From positions 1-13,883 of the forward strand of contig DASYCO010000018.1 in the NCBI GenBank assembly GCA_036500145.1: a DNA stretch of 13,883 nucleotides. Direction: 5' to 3'. The notes under the pieces were generated by a model, which was given only the letters and a program-made list of their open reading frames with translations, ran no database searches and was not told where the DNA came from. Of the stretch, positions 5,461 through 12,750 are shown piece by piece; within the stretch, counting starts at the first letter, position 1, and each line of letters starts with the position of its first letter. Source of the stretch: CAMAVH01 sp036500145 (GTDB lineage Bacteria; Pseudomonadota; Alphaproteobacteria; SMXQ01). A program made the position numbers and the translations under genes.

Positions 5461-6612
5461 TGCGCGCGCGCATTCACTGCGGCCGTTTCGCTGACGATTG
5501 TCCTGTCCGTCTCGGCAGGGCCGAGTCTCGCTCAGGCGCCGGATGGCGCGCAGGCGCAGGCCGCGCTGCAAGCCCTCGTCGCGCAGGCGAAGAAGGAGCC
5601 AGACGCGATCAACGGGTCGATGACCCGCGTGCTGCTCTCGACGCCGGACCTGATCAAGCAGGCGACGAAGATGTTCAACCAGGAATTCGGGCTGAACAAG
5701 ACGTTCAACATCGTCGAAGGCACCGACAACACCTTCACCGCGCAGATGCGCGCGTCGCTCGACATGGACGCGCGGCCCAAGCTGTCGTTCTACACGACCA
5801 ACGCCAGCGACATGCAGATGTTCATCAGCGGCGGCTACATCCCGCAGGTCAAGGACTGGCAGCTGCTGCTGGCCGCGATCAACCCGCGCGTGCAGTCCGG
5901 CGAGGTGAAGCCCACCGACATCAGCCGCGCCAGCTTCGGCGGCTACGCCTTCGCCCATTCCAACCGCCTGAAGGGCGTCGGCTACAACACCAGCCTCGCC
6001 TCCCCCAAGGACTTGCCGCAGACCTACGCCGAGATCGCCGACCCGAAATACAAGGGCCAGTACGCGATCGAGCCATGGACGAGCCACTGGGACGCGCTGG
6101 CCTACAACTACTACCCCGACCGCCTCGACAAGTTCCTCGAGATCATGAACGCCATCGGCAAGAACAGCTACTGGGTGGCGCAGAGCCACCAGCTGATTCC
6201 CCGCATGGCGCAAGGCGAATTCAAGTTCATGACGCTCAACGCCGAGGTCATCGCCGACTACATCTCGAAGAACCCCGGCGCGCCGCTCGGCTACTACTTC
6301 ATGAACGACATGACCTTGCTCGAGACGACCATGATGTTCGTGCCGAAGCAGGCGCCCTCCTCCGCGACGGGCACGCTGTGGGTCATGTTCCTCACGCGCC
6401 CCGACGTGCAGGCCCTGCGCTGGGACGACGCCCCCAACGTCATGTACGGCGAAAAGCCCTCGGACAAGGAGATGAAGGCCAAGCTCGACGGCAAGAACGT
6501 CTGGGACTGGCAGATGAACCCTTCGACGACGGACTACTGGAAGTGGCTCAACTCCAAGGACGCCGAGACCTTCCGCAGCCAGCGCCTGAAGGCCATCAAG
6601 CAGCAGCGCTAG
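5446..6612 (+). CDS. ABC transporter extracellular solute-binding protein, family 1 (AfuA/Fbp-like), copy 2
   Basis: The 388-residue precursor starts MRYPNCARAF, followed by a hydrophobic core (TAAVSLTIVLSVSAG) and probable signal cleavage after PSLA before QAPDG. It is a paralogue of the protein encoded at 3304-4446, with matching order of motifs throughout (HSNRLKGVGYNT, AEIADPKYKGQYAIEPWTSH, QLIPRMAQGE, FMTLNAEV, DAPNVMYGE, GKNVWDW) and the same C-terminus LKAIKQQR. It heads the rightward operon, directly before the permease and ATPase genes, so it is the dedicated binding component. Differences cluster in possible pocket or surface segments, e.g. SPGGYAGYGF against SRASFGGYAF and RPPDAP against RWDDAP, suggesting related but not identical ligands (inference). 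The family label is iron-type; the operon's catabolic genes favour an organic ligand. Confidence 0.93.
   Translation: MRYPNCARAFTAAVSLTIVLSVSAGPSLAQAPDGAQAQAALQALVAQAKKEPDAINGSMTRVLLSTPDLIKQATKMFNQEFGLNKTFNIVEGTDNTFTAQMRASLDMDARPKLSFYTTNASDMQMFISGGYIPQVKDWQLLLAAINPRVQSGEVKPTDISRASFGGYAFAHSNRLKGVGYNTSLASPKDLPQTYAEIADPKYKGQYAIEPWTSHWDALAYNYYPDRLDKFLEIMNAIGKNSYWVAQSHQLIPRMAQGEFKFMTLNAEVIADYISKNPGAPLGYYFMNDMTLLETTMMFVPKQAPSSATGTLWVMFLTRPDVQALRWDDAPNVMYGEKPSDKEMKAKLDGKNVWDWQMNPSTTDYWKWLNSKDAETFRSQRLKAIKQQR
6006..6074 (+). repeat. 69-base exact direct repeat, copy 2 (inside SBP2)
   Basis: Identical to 3840-3908, 2,166 bases away in the same orientation. Recombination between the copies would remove the intervening class II aldolase gene and fuse SBP1 to SBP2 in frame. 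Confidence 0.9.
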
Positions 6613-6627
6613 TCGGCGCGGCCGACT
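6611..6627 (+). terminator. Short hairpin between SBP2 and permease genes (possible attenuator or mRNA stabiliser)
   Basis: AGTCGGC and GCCGACT form a 7-bp stem with a 3-base loop (GCG), overlapping the last two bases of the SBP2 stop codon. It is followed by TCTCCG, not a T tract. Hairpins here in transport operons often protect the abundant binding-protein message from decay, which fits its position. Confidence 0.4.
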
Positions 6628-6666
6628 TCTCCGATGGATTTGAACGGCAGACGCAAAGGGCCGGCG

Positions 6667-8463
6667 ATGGCGGAACAGGCGATTGAACTGAACGGGGGCT
6701 TGCCCGAATTCCTGCGCGCGCTGCGCCAGCGGACGGGCGAGGTGCTGGCCAAGCCCTACCTGGTGCCGCTCGTCATCGGCGGCATTCCGCTCATCCTCGT
6801 CGTGCTGCTGAGCCTCTTCGTCTTCTACACGACCTTCGTGCCGCGCCTGCCGACCAAGCCGGAATGGACGCTCGCCAACTGGGCCCTGCTCGCCGATCCC
6901 CATCTCTGGACCGTCGTGATGCCAAACACCTTGATCGTCGGCTTCGGCGCCGTCGCGGTCACGCTGTTCTTCGCCGGCCCCATGGCCTGGCTGCTGGTGC
7001 GCACGACCATCCCCTTCAAGAACACGCTGCTGACCTGCGTGGCGCTGGTCATGGTGATTCCGCCCTTCGTGAAGTCGATGGGCTGGGTGCTGCTGCTCAA
7101 CGAGCGCATCGGCATCCTCAACCGCCTGATTGTCAGCATCTTCCCCATCGATTCCTTCCCGGTGTCGACCAACAACGTCTGGGGCATCGCCTGGGTCATG
7201 GGCCTGACGCTGATGCCGACGACCTTCTTCCTGATCGCCGGCCCGATGCGCCAGATGGACCCGGCCATGGAAGAGGCGGCGTCCATCTGCGGCGCCAGCA
7301 AGCTCAAGACCTTCCTCTACGTCGGCATGCCGCTGGTCTGGCCCGCCGTCGTGGCGGCGGGGATCTTCACCTTCATGACGGCGATCTCGCTGTTCGAGGT
7401 GCCCGCCATCATCGTCGGCCTCGGCGGCTCGACGCCGGTGCTGGCGACCGAGATGTTCTTCGCCGTCTACGGCGGCGATTCCGGCACGACCATCCGCTAC
7501 GGCGCCGCCGGCGTCTACGCCATGCTGATGATGGTGCCCTGCCTGATCGGCCTCTACTTCTACTTCAAGGTCATCGGCAAGGCGCACCGCTACCGCGTGG
7601 TGACCGGCAAGGGCTACCGGCCGCGCGACATCGACATCGGCTGGTGGAAGTGGCCGGGCCTGATCTTCATCGGCCTGTTCCTGCTCTTCGCCGCGGTCCT
7701 GCCGCTGCTGTGGCTGGTCTGGATCTCGGTCGCCTCGTTCCGGCTGCCCAGCATCGACGCGCTCCAGCATCTCAACTTCGGCTTCTATTCCTGGAACTAC
7801 ATCCTCACGGCCTTCGGCGGCTGGCCGACGATCCGCAACACCATCGTGCTGGTCGTCGCCGTCTGCATCGTCGCCATCTTCCTGAGCGTGATGATCTCCT
7901 GGGTCGTGGTGCGCACGAAGCTGCGGATCCGGCGCGTGATGGACGCGGCCTCCATCCTGCCGCACGCCATCCCGGGCCTCGCCTTCGCCTTCGCGCTCTT
8001 CATCCTCGCCCTCACGACGGAGGTCTGGACCGGGCTCTCCATCGTCGGGACCATGGCCCTCCTGGTGGTGGCCAACGTGCTGAGCCACCTCTCCTACACG
8101 ACGCGCGTGACCAACGCCGCGCTGATCCAGGTCCACAACGAGCTGGAAGAGGCCTCGCGCACCTGCGGCGCCACGCCGCTCAAGAGCATCTTCTTCATCC
8201 TGATCCCGCTGATCCGCCCGGCGCTGGTCTTCGTGACGATCTGGGTGGCGCTGCGCACCTTCCGCGAGCTGACCATGGCCCTGTTCCTCACCGGCACCGA
8301 CAACAAGGTGATGGCCGTGCAGGTCTGGCTGGCCTGGAACGAAGGCGGCCTGGCGCAGGCGGCGGCTGGCGCCGTCGTCATGACCATCGGCTGCGCCATC
8401 CTGCTGTTCCTCGGCTTCGTCGTCACCAAGGGCGGCGTGCTCAAGCGCGCCACCGGAAACTGA
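6667..8463 (+). CDS. ABC transporter permease, fused two-domain (FbpB/AfuB type)
   Basis: This 598-residue inner-membrane protein carries two BinB-type permease halves in one chain, as in the Fbp/Sfu/Fut iron-type systems. Each half has about six membrane segments and an EAA loop that docks the ATPase: EEAASICGASKLKTF near residues 202-216 and EEASRTCGATPLKSI near 494-508, each with the following PL-x-x-P-A. The first membrane segment is PYLVPLVIGGIPLILVVLLS. The halves are joined by a segment around KGYRPRDIDIGWWKWPG. The ATG at 6667 is preferred because AAAGGG lies about eight bases upstream; an in-frame ATG at 6634 has no ribosome site and overlaps a hairpin region. It sits between the SBP2 and ATPase genes and forms the channel for their substrate. 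Confidence 0.94.
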   Translation: MAEQAIELNGGLPEFLRALRQRTGEVLAKPYLVPLVIGGIPLILVVLLSLFVFYTTFVPRLPTKPEWTLANWALLADPHLWTVVMPNTLIVGFGAVAVTLFFAGPMAWLLVRTTIPFKNTLLTCVALVMVIPPFVKSMGWVLLLNERIGILNRLIVSIFPIDSFPVSTNNVWGIAWVMGLTLMPTTFFLIAGPMRQMDPAMEEAASICGASKLKTFLYVGMPLVWPAVVAAGIFTFMTAISLFEVPAIIVGLGGSTPVLATEMFFAVYGGDSGTTIRYGAAGVYAMLMMVPCLIGLYFYFKVIGKAHRYRVVTGKGYRPRDIDIGWWKWPGLIFIGLFLLFAAVLPLLWLVWISVASFRLPSIDALQHLNFGFYSWNYILTAFGGWPTIRNTIVLVVAVCIVAIFLSVMISWVVVRTKLRIRRVMDAASILPHAIPGLAFAFALFILALTTEVWTGLSIVGTMALLVVANVLSHLSYTTRVTNAALIQVHNELEEASRTCGATPLKSIFFILIPLIRPALVFVTIWVALRTFRELTMALFLTGTDNKVMAVQVWLAWNEGGLAQAAAGAVVMTIGCAILLFLGFVVTKGGVLKRATGN

Positions 8464-8498
8464 GCCCGGGCATCGCCCCTTCATGAAGAGTTGATCGA

Positions 8499-9644
8499 AT
8501 GCTCAAAGTCGAAAATCTCTACAAGCAGTACGCGACCGACAACGGCGTGGTCGAGGCCCTGAAGGGCGTCAGCTTCGAGGTGCAGAGCGGCGAGATCTAC
8601 ACGCTGCTGGGCCCTTCGGGCTGCGGCAAGAGCACCACGCTGCGCTCCGTCGCCGGGCTGGAAACCGCCAGCTCCGGCCTGATCGCCATCGGCGACCGGG
8701 CCGTCTTCAACGGCGCCAAGGCCATCAACGTCGCGCCGGAGAAGCGCGGCGTCGGCATGGTGTTCCAGTCCTACGCCATCTGGCCGCACATGAGCGTCGC
8801 CCAGAATGTCGCCTTCCCCCTCATCCACGGCAACCGCAAGGTGCCGAGGAGCGAGGTCAAGGGCCGGGTCATGAAGGCCCTGTCCATGGTGCAGCTCGAA
8901 GCCATGGCCGACCGCCCCGCCCCCATGCTGAGCGGCGGCCAGCAGCAGCGCGTGGCGCTGGCCCGCGCCCTCGTCTACGAACCCAACATGCTGCTGCTCG
9001 ACGAACCCCTCAGCAACCTCGACGCCAAGCTCCGCGTCGAGATGCGCATCGAGATTCAGCAGATCATCAAGCGCCTCGGCCTCACCGGCCTCTACGTCAC
9101 CCATGACCAGGAAGAGGCGATGGCGATCTCCGACCGCATCGCCGTCATGCGCGACGGCGAGATCCTCCAGGAGGCGCGCCCGCTCGAGCTCTACGCCAAT
9201 CCCGTCAACGTCTTCGTCGCCGGCTTCATCGGCAAGAGCAGCTTCCTCGACGGCACCGTCACCGAGGTGAGCCCCGACAGCGTGCGGATCAAGACAGGGC
9301 CCATCAGCCTGTCCTGCCGCCGCCAGGCGGTGCCGGCGGCGGTCAGCGTCGGCGACCGGCTCGACGTCGTGATCCGCCCCGAGGACGTGCTGGTCGGCGA
9401 GCAGGACACGGCGGGCGTCGGCGGCAACCTGTTCGAGGCGCGCGTCGAGATGGCGACCTTCACCGGCGGACGCAGCACCTGCGAGCTGACGGCCGGCGGC
9501 GTGCGCATCGCCGCCGAGCTGCACGGCCTGCGCCAGCTGGCGCCGGGCGACATGGTGAAGGTCGGCGTGCACGCCAGTGACGTGCGGGCCTTCGCGCGCA
9601 ACCGGGACAGCGCCAGCCAGCTGGCCGCGCTCGAAACCGTCTAG
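8499..9644 (+). CDS. ABC transporter ATP-binding protein with C-terminal TOBE-type domain
   Basis: The 381-residue cytoplasmic ATPase powers import through the adjacent permease. All motor motifs are intact: Walker A GPSGCGKST (38-46), Q-loop Q90 in VFQSYAIWPHMSV, signature LSGGQQQRVALARAL from 144, Walker B MLLLDE (164-169), D-loop LSNLD and H-loop His 202 in YVTHDQEEAM. This is the PotA/FbpC/MalK class. Residues about 245-365 form a TOBE-type regulatory tail (DVVIRPEDVLVGE, GVHASDVRAF) that in relatives senses substrate or regulatory partners. The start is 35 bases after the permease stop, with a modest GAAGAG site upstream. It completes the SBP-permease-ATPase set and can also serve the orphan SBP1, since such importers can share permeases among binding proteins (inference). 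Confidence 0.95.
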   Translation: MLKVENLYKQYATDNGVVEALKGVSFEVQSGEIYTLLGPSGCGKSTTLRSVAGLETASSGLIAIGDRAVFNGAKAINVAPEKRGVGMVFQSYAIWPHMSVAQNVAFPLIHGNRKVPRSEVKGRVMKALSMVQLEAMADRPAPMLSGGQQQRVALARALVYEPNMLLLDEPLSNLDAKLRVEMRIEIQQIIKRLGLTGLYVTHDQEEAMAISDRIAVMRDGEILQEARPLELYANPVNVFVAGFIGKSSFLDGTVTEVSPDSVRIKTGPISLSCRRQAVPAAVSVGDRLDVVIRPEDVLVGEQDTAGVGGNLFEARVEMATFTGGRSTCELTAGGVRIAAELHGLRQLAPGDMVKVGVHASDVRAFARNRDSASQLAALETV

Positions 9645-9670
9645 TCATCAGTATTTAACGGAGATCGCGA

Positions 9671-10618
9671 GTGAGCTTTCACGTCTGGCTTCGGCTGGGA
9701 AAGGAACTGCCCGCCGGCGAAGTGGACGCCCTGCGCGGCCAGTTTCCGCAGGCCCGCTTTTCCGTCGACCTGGAGCCAAAGGACTACGGGACGGTCGACG
9801 CCGTCTACACGAACGCCCGCCTGCCGGAAGACGTGGAAAGCCAGCTGACGTCGCTGAAGTGGATCCAGACGACCTATGGCGGCGGCGCCTCCTACCTTAC
9901 GCCGGCGGTCGCCGCGCGCGGCGTCACCGTGACCTGCAGCCGCGGCGTGCAGGCCCATCCGCTGTCCGAATATGCGGAAGCCTGCGTGCTCGCCCTGGCG
10001 AAGAAGATGCCCGCCCTCTTCCGCTTCCAGCAGGAGCGCCGGTGGGACGAGAGCTTTCACCTCGACACGCTGACCGGCAAGACCGTCGGGCTGCTCGGCC
10101 TCGGCGCCATGAATTCCGCCGTCGCCCAGCGCCTGCACAGGCAAGGCATGCGCGTGCGCGCCATCCGCCGCAACGTCAACGAGGTGCCGCCCTACGTCGA
10201 GCGCGTCGTCGGCATGAACAAGCTGCCGGAAATCCTCGCCGACTCCGACTTCCTGATCATCGGCCTGCCCCCGTTCGAAGGATCGCAGGGCCTGATCGGC
10301 GAGGCCGCGCTGCGTTCCATGAAGAAGACGAGCTTCATCGTCAATCTCGTCACGCGCGGGATCATCGAGGACGCGGCCCTGAACGACGCCTTGCGCAACG
10401 GCTGGATCGCCGGGGCCGCCTGCAACGTGTTCGGCACGAACCCGCTGCCGAAGGATTCGCCCTTGTGGGACGCGCCGAACCTCATCATCAGCCCCAACGT
10501 CGCGCAGACCGACCCGCAGCGTTGGCAGAAGCTGCGGCAGATGTTCATCGACAACCTGGGCCGCCGCCTCCAGGGGGCGGCCATGCACAACGTCGTCGAC
10601 CGCCAGGGCGCCTACTAG
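9671..10618 (+). CDS. D-2-hydroxyacid dehydrogenase-family protein with altered active site
   Basis: 315 residues, with a GTG start behind CGGAG (9659-9663), 26 bases after the ATPase gene. It has the family layout: an N-terminal catalytic lobe, a Rossmann NAD-binding lobe from about 135 (TVGLLGLGAM), and the family signature NLVTRGIIEDAALNDALRNG. Normal members reduce 2-oxoacids to D-2-hydroxyacids with an Arg-Glu-His triad. Here Arg 229 is kept, but the Glu of the usual EPLP motif is Asn 257 (FGTNPLP), and the His of the usual TPH motif is Asn 276 (IISPNVAQT). The usual Asp of DVF is Asn 252, and the third Gly of GxGxxG is Asn 148 (GLGAMN). The reading frame is intact, so this is not decay. 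It may catalyse a different reaction or act as a binding protein; function not assigned. Confidence 0.88.
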   Translation: MSFHVWLRLGKELPAGEVDALRGQFPQARFSVDLEPKDYGTVDAVYTNARLPEDVESQLTSLKWIQTTYGGGASYLTPAVAARGVTVTCSRGVQAHPLSEYAEACVLALAKKMPALFRFQQERRWDESFHLDTLTGKTVGLLGLGAMNSAVAQRLHRQGMRVRAIRRNVNEVPPYVERVVGMNKLPEILADSDFLIIGLPPFEGSQGLIGEAALRSMKKTSFIVNLVTRGIIEDAALNDALRNGWIAGAACNVFGTNPLPKDSPLWDAPNLIISPNVAQTDPQRWQKLRQMFIDNLGRRLQGAAMHNVVDRQGAY

Positions 10619-10626
10619 GACTTCGG

Positions 10627-10643
10627 CGGAGGCGTCGCCTCCG
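10627..10643 (+). terminator. Intra-operon hairpin before the propeller gene
   Basis: CGGAGGC and GCCTCCG form a perfect 7-bp GC-rich stem with a 3-base loop (GTC), eight bases after the dehydrogenase stop, in the largest gap of the operon (67 bases). No T tract follows, so it is more likely a partial attenuator or RNA-processing/stability element than a full stop. Confidence 0.35.
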
Positions 10644-10685
10644 TCCGTTCAACGCAAGAGTTTCACGCCACCAAGGAGAAGCCGC

Positions 10686-11762
10686 ATGGGCACGACCGTC
10701 TACTTGAGCACCGGCCGGGGCGTCGTCGCCCTCAAGGAAGAGGCCAACGGCACCGACTGGAAGATCGAAGAGCGCCATTTCCTGCCCGACTGGGAAATCA
10801 CCGAGCTTCACGTCGACAGCCAGAACCGCATCATCGCCGCGACGCGCGGCGACGGCGTCTGGTTTCAGGAAGACACCAGCGGCCGCGGCCGCACGGGCGG
10901 CTGGGTGAAGCCCGGCAGCGGCCGCCTCGGGCCGAGCAAGGTGCATTGCCTTGCCTTCGACCCGGTCGACCCCGACACCATCTACGCCGGCACCGAGCCC
11001 ATCGGCATCTGGGTGACGCACGACCGCGGCAAGAACTGGGAGCAGCTCGAGGGCGTCTGGAAGGTGCCCGCCATCCCGAGCGTGACCTACCCGGTGCCGA
11101 CGGTGGAAGCCCATGTCCGCGACATCACCATCGACCCGAACAACCGCGACGTGATCTACGCCGCCCTGCAGGTCGGCTTCATGATCAAGAGCAGCGACCG
11201 CGGCAAGACATGGAAGCTGCTGGACAAGGGCATCGACCCGGACGTCCACACCCTCGTCATCCGGCCGGACGACACCAAGCGCATCTATGCGGCGACGGGC
11301 GGCCACGGCTTCCGCGAAGGCCAGACGAACGGCCGCGCGCTCTACGCCAGCGAGGACGCCGGCGAGACCTGGAAGGCGCTGGCGACCGACTTCTACCAGG
11401 AATATTCCGTGTCCCTGGCGATGCATCCGGCCAACGCCAACCTGCTGCTGACCACGGTCGCCAACAACCATCCGCCGTGGAAGGGCGCCACCGGCGCCGA
11501 GGCCAAGGTCATCATCTCCAAGGACGGCGGCAAGAGCTGGACGGAAGCCAAGGGCGTTCCCGCCGAGATCGGCCCCGAGTTCCCTGGCTCGATCGTGTTC
11601 GACCCGGCCAAGCCGAATGACGCCTATCTCTGCACCCACAAGGGCAGCATGTTCCGCAGCCGCGACGCGGGGGAGAACTGGGAGCGCATGCCGGTCGACC
11701 TCGCCAGCGCCATCGAGCTGATCGACGTCGGCCTCGGCGACATGAAGGTCGTCCACAGCTAA
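10686..11762 (+). CDS. Asp-box (BNR) beta-propeller protein, cytoplasmic
   Basis: The 358-residue protein contains five clear Asp boxes of the S/T-x-D-x-G-x-x-W type: THDRGKNW (111-118), SSDRGKTW (169-176), SEDAGETW (222-229), SKDGGKSW (278-285) and SRDAGENW (325-332). A weaker start lies near residue 10. Their spacing, roughly 50-60 residues, fits blades of a six- or seven-bladed propeller like those of sialidases, sortilins and the Ycf48 photosystem assembly factor. No signal peptide or membrane segment is visible (MGTTVYLSTGRGVVAL), so it should stay in the cytoplasm, unlike sialidases. No sialidase Arg triad could be identified. Ribosome site AAGGAGAA precedes the ATG. Located between the dehydrogenase-like and binding-fold genes, it may be a scaffold or an unrecognised enzyme, e.g. 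lactonase-like. Role unknown. Confidence 0.88.
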   Translation: MGTTVYLSTGRGVVALKEEANGTDWKIEERHFLPDWEITELHVDSQNRIIAATRGDGVWFQEDTSGRGRTGGWVKPGSGRLGPSKVHCLAFDPVDPDTIYAGTEPIGIWVTHDRGKNWEQLEGVWKVPAIPSVTYPVPTVEAHVRDITIDPNNRDVIYAALQVGFMIKSSDRGKTWKLLDKGIDPDVHTLVIRPDDTKRIYAATGGHGFREGQTNGRALYASEDAGETWKALATDFYQEYSVSLAMHPANANLLLTTVANNHPPWKGATGAEAKVIISKDGGKSWTEAKGVPAEIGPEFPGSIVFDPAKPNDAYLCTHKGSMFRSRDAGENWERMPVDLASAIELIDVGLGDMKVVHS

Positions 11763-11785
11763 GCTACGGAACAGGGGAAGCGGAC

Positions 11786-12718
11786 ATGACCGAGACGCTG
11801 CGGATCGCCTATCGCGACCATGACCGCACGCCCCTGCTCTACGTGATCAAGAGCCAGGCCGCGCAGTTCGAGGACCTGGACCTCATGATCCAGCATGTGC
11901 CCGGCGGCGAGGATTACCGCAGCGGCTTCCTGACCGGCAAGTTCGAGCTGGTCTGCGAGCATCTGCGCTTCCTCTTCCCGGCGCGGCTGAAGGGGCATCC
12001 CGTGCGCTGCATCGCCGCGACCCAGATCTGCGGCATCGACCGCTTCGTCGCCAAGCCGTCGATCCGCTCGGCAGCCGACATCGTGGGCAAGACGATCGCC
12101 GTGCGCGAGAACGAATCGTCGCAGATCACCCTGAAATACTGGCTGAAGAGCCTCGGCCTGGCCGACCAGGTCAAGGTGGCCGTCCATTCCGACAAGGAAA
12201 TCGGCCGCTGGGAACAGTGGCGCCAAGTGGCCGACGGCGCGGCGGACGTCGCCCTCTGCTCGCCCCTCTACCTCAAGGCGCCGCTGCAGGCCGGCCTGCA
12301 GGTCGTCGACGTTCCCGCCTTGCCGATCATCGGCCCGCTGTTCTTCGCGACGCGCGAGCCGGTGATCCGCGAAAACGAAGAGGCGTTGCGGCGCTTCATG
12401 CGCGCGGTCTACCGCGCCATCCACGTCTTCCGCAACGACCGGGCGCAGACCATCTCCATCATGGCCAAGGGGCCGGCGCAGCTCATGGGCCTCGCCGGCG
12501 ACCAGGCGGTCGCGGAACAGTACGAGATCTTTCGCGACAGCACGGCCGAACGCCCGATCCCGCTGCCCGAATCCATCGCCAACACCTTCCAGATGGTGCA
12601 GGAAGCCTATGACGTCGCGGCGCTCAATCCGATGACGCTGTGGGACTTGCGCTACGCCATCGAACTTGAAGAGCAGAAGTTCATGGAAAGCCTGGCGGCC
12701 GCCAAGGCCCACGCATAG
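11786..12718 (+). CDS. NMT1/THI5-like periplasmic-binding-fold protein without signal peptide
   Basis: The 310 residues have the layout of SsuA/TauA/THI5-type type II binding folds: an initial strand TLRIAYRDHDRTPLLY, then LTGKFELVCEH near 49-59, a hinge near IRSAADIVGKTIAVRENES, and GAADVALCSPLYL near 151-163. There is no signal peptide, so it is probably cytoplasmic and not a transporter subunit. Fold members without leaders include enzymes: THI5 (thiamine pyrimidine synthase) and 4,5-dihydroxyphthalate decarboxylase, which is often misannotated as a substrate-binding protein (established knowledge, recalled). Given the LigB dioxygenase 32 bases downstream, a decarboxylase of an aromatic acid is a reasonable hypothesis. 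A ligand-sensing role is the alternative. Start supported by AGGGGAA. Confidence 0.8.
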   Translation: MTETLRIAYRDHDRTPLLYVIKSQAAQFEDLDLMIQHVPGGEDYRSGFLTGKFELVCEHLRFLFPARLKGHPVRCIAATQICGIDRFVAKPSIRSAADIVGKTIAVRENESSQITLKYWLKSLGLADQVKVAVHSDKEIGRWEQWRQVADGAADVALCSPLYLKAPLQAGLQVVDVPALPIIGPLFFATREPVIRENEEALRRFMRAVYRAIHVFRNDRAQTISIMAKGPAQLMGLAGDQAVAEQYEIFRDSTAERPIPLPESIANTFQMVQEAYDVAALNPMTLWDLRYAIELEEQKFMESLAAAKAHA

Positions 12719-12750
12719 CCGATCCACCGTTCGATTCGAGGAAACAGCCG

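Noticed and set aside
6634..6666. Upstream in-frame start for the permease
   Set aside because: The ATG at 6634 has no Shine-Dalgarno and follows a hairpin; AAAGGG before 6667 is better placed. The difference is only 11 residues, so some doubt remains.
5404..8484. A 1,026-codon open frame on the minus strand opposite SBP2 and the permease
   Set aside because: It is rich in Arg, Asp, His and Gly with no recognisable domain, and it lies opposite two clear gene families. It is the expected artefact of high third-position GC in the plus-strand genes.
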